The notes under the pieces: model-generated
What the model was told of the DNA's origin: nothing
The model's input: only the letters and a program-made list of their open reading frames with translations
The model's database searches: none
Part shown: positions 58,087 through 64,000 of the stretch, piece by piece
Layout of the letters: each line of letters starts with the position of its first letter
Position numbering within the stretch: position 1 is the stretch's first letter
Source of the DNA: Chloroflexota bacterium
Lineage (GTDB): Bacteria; Chloroflexota; UBA6077; JACCZL01
Direction of reading: 5' to 3'
DNA: 64,000 nt
NCBI GenBank assembly: GCA_030447245.1
Contig: JAUJPG010000025.1
Location: 1 to 64,000, forward strand
Made by a program: the position numbers and the translations under genes

Positions 58087-59501
58087 CTAGAGGCGCCAGG
58101 CGGCTGGGTCGGGGCGGCGGGTGTGCCAGTCGGTGGCGCGCTCGTAGGCGCGGGCGATGCGGAGGACGGTCGGCTCGTCGAAGGGGCGGCCGACGATCTG
58201 GATCGAAACCGGCAGCCCGTCCTGGCTGAAGCCGCAGGGGACGACGATGGCCGGCAGGCCGAGCAGGTTCCAGGGGTTGGTGTAGCGCGAGGCGATCAGG
58301 CCGGTCATCGGCGCGTCCTCGAAGGTCGGCGCCCGGCTCGGCCTGGCCGGGGAAGATCAGCGCGTCGACGTCTTCGAAGAGGGCCGTCACCTCGCGGGCC
58401 AGGCGCGCGCGGAGGCGCTGGCCGCGGAGGTAGTCCTGGGCCGGAACCAGGCCGCCCATCAGCAGACGCACCCTGGTCGGCTCGCCGTACTCGTCCAACG
58501 GTCGCGGACCGTCTCGCGATGGTACTCGAACATCTCCGCCAGAAACGGCGCCCAGGCGGCCGCTGCAAGGTCCAGCGTCGGGGCGTCGACGTCCTGGATC
58601 TCGGCCCCCTGGCGCGCCAGCACGCCGAAGGCCAGATTGGCGGCGGTCCCGGACGTCCGCGTGCAGGTCGGGCCAGTCGACGTAGTAGCGGCGCAGCAGC
58701 CCCCCCGGAGCCCGCGCACGCCATCCTCCAGCCCACGCGTGTAGTTGGGCGGGGTCGCCACAGACGTGTGGGCGTCGCGCGGGTCATGGCCGGCGATCGC
58801 CTGGAGGAGCAGCGCCGTGTCGCGAACCGTCCTGGTCATCGGGCCCAGGTGGTCGAGCGACCAGGACATCGGGACCACGCCTCGCCGCGAGATCAGCCCG
58901 AACGTCGGCTTCAGGCCGACGATGCCGCAGGCGCTGGCCGGCCCGCGGACGGAGCCGCCGGTGTCTGAGCCGAGCGCCCCGGCGCACAGTCCGGCGGCGA
59001 CCGCCGCGGCCGAAACCAGACGACGAGCGGGTCGTGATCCGGGTGACGTCCCACGGGTTGCGGCGGTCGCCAGCGGTCCGTCTTTGACCCGGCCGCCCGA
59101 ACGCGAACTCGTGCATCGCCAGCTTGCCGAGCATGATGGCGCAGCCCGAGGCCAGCCGCTCGGTTACGTCGGCGTCGGCGCTCGGGACGTTGCCCGGCCA
59201 GCACTCTGGAGCCAGCCATCATCGGCACGCCGGCGACGGCGATCAGGTCCTTCAGGGCAAGCGGGACGCCGTGGAGCGGGCGGCGCCGTGCGCCGCGCCC
59301 AATCTCATCGTCGGCCGCTCGCGCCTCGGCCAACGCGCGCGCCGCGGTGACCGTCGCGTACGCCTGGAGGACGCCGTCGTGCTGCTCGATCCGCTCCAGG
59401 TACGCCTGGGTGGCCTCGACCGACGTGATCTCACGGCGGTCGATCGCCGTGGAGAGCGTCGTCAAATCCAGCTCGGGGATCGTCGTGGCGCTGGCGGTCA
59501 T
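58087..59501 (-). CDS. Amidase signature family amidase, frame-broken
   Basis: This amidase of the GatA/AtzF type uses a Ser-cisSer-Lys triad. The N-terminus has [20 protein letters not shown] and [17 protein letters not shown] with the catalytic Lys. After breaks near 59205 and 59045, the [20 protein letters not shown] block carries both serines, followed by [20 protein letters not shown]. The C-terminus, after further breaks near 58700, 58500 and 58320, is [20 protein letters not shown] then [23 protein letters not shown] 59501 overlaps the TGA of the small upstream gene (ATGA). Substrate unknown; the small partner suggests a two-subunit amide hydrolase. Confidence 0.85.
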
Positions 59502-59728
59502 ACCGAACGCCCCGGCCAGGTCGTCGGCTTCTCAAGGAACGTCGGCTCCTCTTCGGGCAGTGGCGCGGCCGCGCGGAGGGCGTCTCGCAGGGGGAGGTGG
59601 TCGCACCACATCTCGTACAGCCGCTCGCGGTCGGCACTCGGGATCGCGATGAGGCCAGCGACGCGCAGCTCGGCAGCGAACAGCTCGCGCAGCTCGGCCT
59701 CGTCGCGAACCGCGGTCGTCTCAGCCAT
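59498..59728 (-). CDS. Small amidase-associated protein (AtzG-like)
   Basis: This 76-residue acidic helical protein (MAETTAVRDEAELRELFAAE, then VAGLIAIPSADRERLYEMWC) ends [20 protein letters not shown]. The length, the Leu/Trp-rich helices and the EEP-x-F ending match the small AtzG-like proteins encoded just upstream of amidases, which form a complex with them. The start 59728 follows GGAGGG; it overlaps the amidase ATG by four bases. Confidence 0.65.
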   Translation of the reverse strand: MAETTAVRDEAELRELFAAELRVAGLIAIPSADRERLYEMWCDHLPLRDALRAAAPLPEEEPTFLEKPTTWPGRSV

Positions 59729-59896
59729 CATATCCCTCCGTGTGTCGCCGACACCTGGCGGCCCACCAGCCGCGACTTGCAGGGTAGCCCGCGGATGGGC
59801 GCGCGTCAAACGGGCTGTCGTACGCCAGGTAGCATGTCCGCTCGCGGGCCTCACATCCTGAGGGCCCGCGGAGCGCTCGAGCCGGCCACACGCGGC

Positions 59897-60670
59897 TCAG
59901 GCGCGCGGCTCGATCCAGTTGTGCAGCGCGATCCCGCCATCCACCGCGACCGTCGTGCCGGTGACGTAGCTGGAGAAGCGCTCGCAGAGCAGGGCGACGG
60001 CCATTCCGGCCACGTCAGCCGGTTCGCCGGGGCGGCCGAGCGGGATCGCCGCCAGCATCGCCGGGTCCATCCGAAGCTGCGAGCCGCCGCCAGGAATCGC
60101 CCCGGGGGCAATCGCGTTGACCCTGATGCCGCGCGGACCGAGCGCGCGGGCCAGCTCCTTCATCACCATCGTCAGGCCGGCCTTGGAGGCACTGTAGTGG
60201 GGCAGGTTGCGAGGGGTGTAGGCGTGCAGCGAGGTGATGAACAGGATTCGACCGCGCACCCTGGCCTCGGCCATTCGCTGGCCAACCCGCCGGCCCAGGC
60301 GAAAGCCGGCGCGGACGTTGACGTTCAGCATCTGCTCCCAGGCGTCGTCCGAGACGCCGAAGACGGTCTCCTCCTCGGGCCGCCGCGGGCTGGCGCTGTG
60401 GACCAGAATGCTGAGGTTTCCCAGCCGCTCGTACGCCGCATCGAGCAGGCGGTCGGGCCCGTCCGACGTGGCCAGGTCGGCCCTCACGAACGCGGCGTCA
60501 TGCCCCTCGTCGGCGAGCGTCCGGGCCGCGTCCTCGCCCCGACCGGTGTCCAGATCCGCCAGCAGGACGCGCGCGCCCTCGCGCGCCAGCGCGGTCGCGA
60601 TGCCCCGTCCGATCCCCGAGGCGGCGCCGGTCACCAGTGCCGTATCGCCCGCGAGCAGCCCGTTGGCCAT
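59897..60670 (-). CDS. SDR-family oxidoreductase
   Basis: This intact 257-residue short-chain dehydrogenase has TALVTGAASGIGRGIATALA, LSILVHSASPRRPEEE, ILFITSLHAYTPRNLPHYSA with the catalytic Ser and Tyr, then SKAGLTMVMKELARALGPRG with Lys, and IRVNAIAPGAIPGGGSQLR. It ends YVTGTTVAVDGGIALHN. The start ATG 60670 follows GAGGAG. It lies 166 bases upstream of the amidase gene pair on the same strand, so it may be co-transcribed with it. Confidence 0.92.
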   Translation of the reverse strand: MANGLLAGDTALVTGAASGIGRGIATALAREGARVLLADLDTGRGEDAARTLADEGHDAAFVRADLATSDGPDRLLDAAYERLGNLSILVHSASPRRPEEETVFGVSDDAWEQMLNVNVRAGFRLGRRVGQRMAEARVRGRILFITSLHAYTPRNLPHYSASKAGLTMVMKELARALGPRGIRVNAIAPGAIPGGGSQLRMDPAMLAAIPLGRPGEPADVAGMAVALLCERFSSYVTGTTVAVDGGIALHNWIEPRA

Positions 60671-60771
60671 GTCACAACTCCTCTGTCGCTCGCCGATTGC
60701 TCGCCGTTCGCCGTTCCCTGTATCGCCTGGCCCGATGGCCGTGTCGCGGATGCAGGATACCCCGGTCAGGG

Positions 60772-60890
60772 ACGGCGGGGCGCTCGTCAAGCCGCGGGGG
60801 ATCCACAAGCGACTTGGCGAGGTCCAAGCGCTGCGCGGCGTCGACGTCGCGGTCTACCCTGGCAAGATCCGCATCCTGGCCTCCGACCCG
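60772..60890 (+). pseudogene. Remnant of a sugar-type ABC ATPase
   Basis: The frame gives LVKPRGIHKRLGEVQALRGV then DVAVYPGKIRILASD. This matches the first 35 residues of RbsA/XylG-type ATPases (ARGIxKRFGxVxALRGVDxxVxPGEIxALVGDNGAGKST), up to just before Walker A, which is lost. What follows is unrelated. A deletion scar of an old sugar transporter. Confidence 0.55.
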
Positions 60891-61005
60891 CGGCGAGGTG
60901 TTGCTGCGCGGCACGTCAGCGGCAGGACAGAAGGTGCGCGGCTGCCGAACGGCCTGGCGCTGGCGCCGACCGAGCTAGCTGCGCGCATCGCCTCAGCTCC
61001 GTCGC

Positions 61006-61047
61006 CTAGTCGCGCCCCGACCGTCCTTACCGGTCGCGCGACTAAGG
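61006..61047. terminator. Hairpin in the region 60890-61100
   Basis: TAGTCGCGC pairs with the GCGCGACTA-like right arm, with further pairing of GACCG and CGGT across TCCTTAC. It lies about 50 bases past the 3' end of vapC, so it could terminate the VapBC transcript. No gene is visible between 60890 and 61100. Confidence 0.45.
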
Positions 61048-61100
61048 CTTGCCACTGGAGGCGACCGCTCCTCCCCGGTGGCCACCCCAAGATGCCCCGC

Positions 61101-61472
61101 TTATGGTTGCTCGGCGACGGCGAATGCCTGCTCCCGCGCGACCACGGCGAGGCGCTTATCGCGAGTCCACAACCGCGCGGTGCCGACCAGGGCCACCGAA
61201 GCCAGCAGGTGAACGTCGACATAGCCAATACCCCGGCCCATCAGGTGGCGCTGTTCGATGAATTCCAGCGCCTCATCGTCAGTCGCGACCGGAGCTCGGG
61301 GAAGCTCTCGCACCAACATGAGAATCTCCGCGCGACGATGCAGGATGCCGCAGGCCAGCTCGCCGACGACGAAGGGGTGCATCAGCACCCGACCCGCTTC
61401 CAGGGCCGTGACCAGGGATGGGTCGCCCCGGCGCAAGTGGTCGAGCCAGACGGACGTGTCCACCAGGATCAT
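61101..61472 (-). CDS. vapC: VapC-type PIN-domain ribonuclease toxin
   Basis: This 123-residue PIN-domain toxin, predicted to cut RNA with a Mg site, starts MILVDTSVWLDHLRRGDPSL (Asp5). The second acidic residue is Glu in HPFVVGELACG. The third site is Asp in GIGYVDVHLLASV, with a late Asp in LWTRDKRLA. Length and motifs are typical of VapC. Its start overlaps the vapB stop by four bases, the usual coupling. Confidence 0.92.
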   Translation of the reverse strand: MILVDTSVWLDHLRRGDPSLVTALEAGRVLMHPFVVGELACGILHRRAEILMLVRELPRAPVATDDEALEFIEQRHLMGRGIGYVDVHLLASVALVGTARLWTRDKRLAVVAREQAFAVAEQP

Positions 61473-61666
61473 GCAGGCTCGGCGCGTCGACGAGGGACCG
61501 GCCGGACGTCGGGTTCGCTGCTGCCGAGCCGAGCCAGTCGTCGAGCGCTCTCGCGCTCGATCAAGGCCTTGAGCCCTTCGCGGATCAGGGCCGTACGTTC
61601 TTTCAAGCCGGTAACCCGCTGGGCCTGTTCGAGCAGCGCCTCATCCAGGTTGATTGTCGTGCGCAT
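61469..61666 (-). CDS. vapB: VapB-type antitoxin
   Basis: This 65-residue antitoxin has an RHH N-terminus (MRTTINLDEALLEQAQRVTG) and a C-terminal toxin-binding part (ERESARRLARLGSSEPD). It binds DNA as a dimer and neutralises VapC. An imperfect dyad, ACATCATACGATGT at 61701-61714, lies 35 bases upstream of its start and is a candidate autoregulatory operator. Confidence 0.9.
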   Translation of the reverse strand: MRTTINLDEALLEQAQRVTGLKERTALIREGLKALIERESARRLARLGSSEPDVRPVPRRRAEPA

Positions 61667-61700
61667 GATCGTCACTCCCCGGTGAAGATGCACGCAGCAT

Positions 61701-61714
61701 ACATCATACGATGT
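61701..61714. promoter_or_regulatory. Candidate VapB operator dyad
   Basis: ACATC and GATGT pair around ATAC, in an AT-rich stretch upstream of vapB. VapB proteins bind such dyads in their own promoters. Based on position and symmetry only. Confidence 0.35.
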
Positions 61715-61760
61715 CGAATTTGATGCTCGGCGGCGTCCCTAGACCCCTGGCGCCGCGAAC

Positions 61761-62185
61761 CTACGCCCCAAATGGGTTCTCAAGCGATAGTCCCTGGATC
61801 TGCTGGCCGTGCTGCAAGTCCTCGCTGTACAGCCGAGTGCAGCCCGCGGCTAGGGCGGCCGCGACGATCAGCGCGTCAGAGAAGCTGTAGCGGTAGCGGT
61901 CTGAATGTCGATGGCGCGCTGGTACAACCCCTGCGATGGCATGACGCGCCAGAGCGGGACGAGCACCTCGTCCAGAAAACGCCGCGCGTCGTCCTGCGCG
62001 ATGACCGTCCTGAGCTTGCGCGTCATCACGTTGAGCGTCTCCTGCACGACCTGGAAGCTGATGCTGCCTGAGCCGCTCTCGACTGCCCGGCGTATCAAAG
62101 CCTCCGCCGTGTGCCGTCTGGACGGGTCGTCCGCGTCTACCAGAGAGACGAAGATGTTGGAGTCGATGAAGTCACTGCCGCTCAT
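61761..62185 (-). CDS. Second PIN-domain toxin, one frame break
   Basis: A VapC-like PIN-domain protein has MSGSDFIDSNIFVSLVDADD (first Asp), FQVVQETLNVMTRKL (Glu), and then a one-base slip near 61898. In the corrected frame it continues RYRYSFSDALIVAAALAAGC (third Asp) and TRLYSEDLQHGQQIQGLSLE, ending at 61761. All four acidic positions of the PIN fold are therefore present, and the total length of about 141 residues is normal. The shift lies in ACCGCTACCGCTACAG, an easy place for an error. The pair with 62172 forms a second VapBC-like module. Confidence 0.8.
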
Positions 62186-62399
62186 TCATCTCGTCACGCG
62201 TGAACTTGCGTCCGCCCGAGCTTGCGTACCGCTGGATGTCGCAGATGACCGCCATGGCTCGCTCGGCCTGTTGCGTTCGCTGTGCGTAGTCGGCAAGCCA
62301 GCGTCGGAATTGGTCGTTGAGGGTGGTGTGTTCGGCACGGGCGCGGGACCGCGCCGCCTCAATCAGACGTTCGTCGGCGCTGAGAGTAATGTTCTTCAC
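62172..62399 (-). CDS. VapB-like antitoxin of the second module
   Basis: This 75-residue protein starts at GTG 62399 (VKNITLSADERLIEAARSRA), an RHH-type strand and helix, with a C-terminal KFTRDEMNERQ tail. It overlaps the PIN toxin start by 14 bases. The R-A-R-A-E-H-T-T-L-N-D stretch is typical of PIN-associated antitoxins. Good match to VapB-like architecture, specific family not named. Confidence 0.8.
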   Translation of the reverse strand: MKNITLSADERLIEAARSRARAEHTTLNDQFRRWLADYAQRTQQAERAMAVICDIQRYASSGGRKFTRDEMNERQ

Positions 62400-62632
62400 G
62401 CGCAAGGCCTCCGGATCGTGTACACGAATGTAGTGTGCACAGGTCTCGTGCGCCGCGCCAGTCGATTGGCCAGGATCACGCCTGCGCCTGGCGTTACCGG
62501 CGCACTGGCTCGAGCTGGGGCTCGCTGCCGCCAGGCCGCGCAAGACGCCCGGCGCTCGCGACGGGTTCGATCATGACATTGAGCTCTGCGTCGAAGCCTT
62601 TGTGAAGTCGCCCTCTATCTAGGAGACCTCGG
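62400..62632. other. Gene-free spacer
   Basis: This is upstream DNA of the second VapBC pair. A minus-strand stretch LHKGFDAELNVMIEPVASAG looks coding-like but has no recognisable family or context. Confidence 0.3.
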
Positions 62633-62809
62633 TCAATTCGGTGGAGGCCCACGGCCGTAGACGCCGAGGTTGTTCACGCCGGGCGCCCAGGAGGTCTCCA
62701 TCGAGACCTTCTTCTCCTTGGCGTCCTCGCGCCGGGCGACCTTGATCTCGACGACCAGGTGCACGCGATCCTCCTTGCCCGCGTCGGCAACCAGGCGGTC
62801 GAGCAGCCT
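62633..62809 (-). pseudogene. C-terminal endonuclease-domain fragment of a type III restriction enzyme
   Basis: The open fragment reads RLLDRLVADAGKEDRVHLVV, then EIKVARREDAKEKKVSMETS and WAPGVNNLGVYGRG, and stops at 62633. This is the PD-ExK end of type III Res subunits (D...LVVEIKGYR.EDA..K..TM...WVPGVN.LG.YGRWAF). The catalytic E-x-K (EIK) is kept; the last helix is lost and a TGA precedes it. Fragment of about 58 residues only. Confidence 0.6.
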
Positions 62810-63007
62810 TCAGTGCAACCCGTTGGTCCAGATCGCTCCGATGATCGGCAACCCGATGAACGTCCCGCGCACGTCAGATGCTCCGCCGCCTCGACGTCAG
62901 CGTGGCCAGGTCGCGCGGACCCACGTCGCGGATCGGTCGACCGTCTCGCATCGCCCCGGCCAGTTACGAGCGCGGGAAGCTGGGACCGGCCGGCGGAGGA
63001 CGGCGGG

Positions 63008-63370
63008 CTACTTCTCGTGCAGCAGGCAGAACTCGTGGCCCTCGGGGTCGGTCATCACCCGCCAGGTCTTGATGTCCTCGACGTGACGGCCGCCGAGTGC
63101 GATCACGCGCTCGACGGCGGCATCCTGGTCCGGCGCGGTGATGTCGATGTGGAGGCGCACCTTGCCAACCTTCGGCTCCGGCACCTTCTGAAAGCCGAGA
63201 CCCATGTCGTTCGGAAGCCGCTCCAGCTCGACGAACGAGTCCGTGCGATCAGCTACGCCGACGCCGAGCAGGCTCCCCCAGAAGGCCGCCAGCCGCTCCG
63301 GATCGGCGCAGTCGAGGACGAGGTCCGTGAGCCGTCCAACCGCGCCACCCTCTCGCTTCTGCACGGACAT
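63008..63370 (-). CDS. VOC-family (glyoxalase-like) protein
   Basis: This 120-residue vicinal-oxygen-chelate fold protein has LTDLVLDCADPERLAAFWGS at the start and VRLHIDITAPDQDAAVERVI, then MTDPEGHEFCLLHEK at the end. The metal site is the usual His/Glu set across the beta-alpha-beta units; D-P-E-G-H-E-F-C is the classic last block. Intact frame; function not specified (glyoxalase, dioxygenase or antibiotic-binding). Confidence 0.88.
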   Translation of the reverse strand: MSVQKREGGAVGRLTDLVLDCADPERLAAFWGSLLGVGVADRTDSFVELERLPNDMGLGFQKVPEPKVGKVRLHIDITAPDQDAAVERVIALGGRHVEDIKTWRVMTDPEGHEFCLLHEK

Positions 63371-63399
63371 GAGCCTTCCTCCATCTGGGCGCGGCTGCC

Positions 63400-63690
63400 T
63401 CAGCGCGCGAGCCCAGGCTGTTCGCGCGCAAACGCCGGCACCACCGCGGCAGTCTTGACCGCCAGTCTCGCTTCAGCCTTGTCCGCGGACTCTCCAGGAT
63501 AACGGTACCTGACAGCATAGCGGTCCATCAGCACCACTTGACGGCGTTGCAGCTCGAAGCTCACGTGCACCTGAACGCACCGGTCCAGTAGCTCGATCAA
63601 GGTGTGCGTCCTCGGAACGCCGGCGCCGTGCTCCTGGGAAAAGTTTTCAGCTACTACTCCGCGGCCTGCTGGGCATGGAAGCAGGCCGCT
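63400..63690 (-). pseudogene. HEPN-domain protein, decayed
   Basis: In one frame the segment 63657-63683 reads CFHAQQAAE and is followed by two consecutive TAG codons. In another frame coding resumes as FSQEHGAGVPRTHTLIELLD and ends RYRYPGESADKAEARLAVKT. Together these are the core of a HEPN protein (CFHAQQAAEKALKA...PRTHDLxxLL...). HEPN proteins are RNases or toxins paired with MNT nucleotidyltransferases. No MNT partner is visible here. The double stop and frame change indicate a dead gene. Confidence 0.65.
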
Positions 63691-63758
63691 CAGCAGTCTC
63701 ACGCATACCCACCAGCGCGGCCGGGGGACGGAGCCTCTGAGGTGAACATGACCCGGCT

Positions 63759-63790
63759 ATTGACAACCGCGACCGCGGAGACCGATATTC
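63759..63790 (+). promoter_or_regulatory. Possible promoter of the terminal binding-protein gene
   Basis: TTGACA at about 63759 and GATATT 18 bases further on, about 75 bases before the ATG at 63858. The -35 is perfect and the -10 is only 4 of 6. Confidence 0.35.
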
Positions 63791-63857
63791 TAAGCAAGGC
63801 GCTGTGCAGCGCAGGGCAGATCGTGCCCGCGTGTCTCGCGGCGCATGCGAGGAGGCG

Positions 63858-64000
63858 ATGATGCCCAGCCCTACCGACTCCGGCGCTGAGCGGCCGGCAA
63901 TCACGCGGCGGCGATTTCTGAACGCGGCCGTTGGCACGACCGGACTTCTCTTGTTGAGCGCGTGCGGCGGAGCCACCCAGGCCCCGAGCCCGACCGCGGC
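63858..64000 (+). CDS. N-terminus of an ABC solute-binding lipoprotein, cut by the window edge
   Basis: The frame opens at 63858 or 63861 (MMPSPTDSGAERPAITRRRF) after GGAGGCG, then LNAAVGTTGLLLLSACGGAT and a Pro/Ser/Ala linker to the window end. Twin Arg, hydrophobic helix and lipobox LLSAC mark a Tat-type lipoprotein. Its signal is nearly the same as that of the sugar-type binding protein at 33624 (AVGTTGLLLLSAC is shared). It probably belongs to a family 1 sugar-type importer continuing to the right. Confidence 0.85.
   Translation, partial: MMPSPTDSGAERPAITRRRFLNAAVGTTGLLLLSACGGATQAPSPTA

Overview
The window is high-GC DNA from a free-living heterotrophic bacterium, most likely an uncultured member of the Chloroflexota. 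The evidence is indirect. The solute-binding lipoproteins carry Tat-like signals followed by long Ala/Pro/Lys linkers of a style common in that phylum. There is an F420-dependent glucose-6-phosphate dehydrogenase and a second F420-type oxidoreductase. Start codons are often GTG or TTG behind GGAGG. I found no rRNA, tRNA or CRISPR array.

Layout. 1-7.9 kb: a zinc metalloprotease running off the left edge, two polytopic membrane glycosyltransferase-like proteins, a DUF2851 protein and an amidohydrolase. 8-19.9 kb: mostly catabolic enzymes (CoxG-like, thiamine-diphosphate enzyme, tandem dimeric-barrel protein, DUF2848, class III CoA-transferase, PuuE-like deacetylase, amidohydrolase), plus pheA and a DMT transporter. 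20-24 kb: a family 5 (dipeptide/nickel-type) ABC binding protein with two permeases. 24-27.5 kb: an SDR and a divergent ureABC set with no maturation genes nearby. 27.6-28.9 kb: two end fragments of a type III restriction-modification locus bracketing a small-protein/retropepsin gene pair. 29-38.3 kb: a PhyH dioxygenase, a second permease pair, an SDR, a sugar-type binding protein, a GNAT and another family 5 binding protein. 38.4-41.3 kb: a promoter with a mini membrane peptide, then two abutting IS630-type elements.

41.3-52 kb is the cleanest, most housekeeping-like part: fgd, an MBL hydrolase, an LLM oxidoreductase, ligA, sufU, a rhodanese, and the rny-ymdB-PHP operon ending in a BrnA-like antitoxin. 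52-57.1 kb is a complete branched-chain amino acid type operon (binding protein, livH, livM, livG, livF). 57.2-63.7 kb is an accessory island: an antitoxin with an amputated toxin, an amidase operon, two VapBC pairs, and remnants of a transposase, an ABC ATPase, a type III restriction enzyme and a HEPN protein. The window ends inside another sugar-type binding lipoprotein.

Many genes are readable only by joining two or three frames. The breaks cluster in 3.4-5.3, 8-19.4, 22.9-26.6, 38.2-40, 58-59.3 and 61.9 kb; 26.7-36 and 40-57 kb are essentially clean. Several breaks shorten G runs or come as compensating pairs, which points to base-calling indels in low-coverage sequence rather than decay. 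I report such genes as CDS with the frame changes described, and keep 'pseudogene' for clear fragments.
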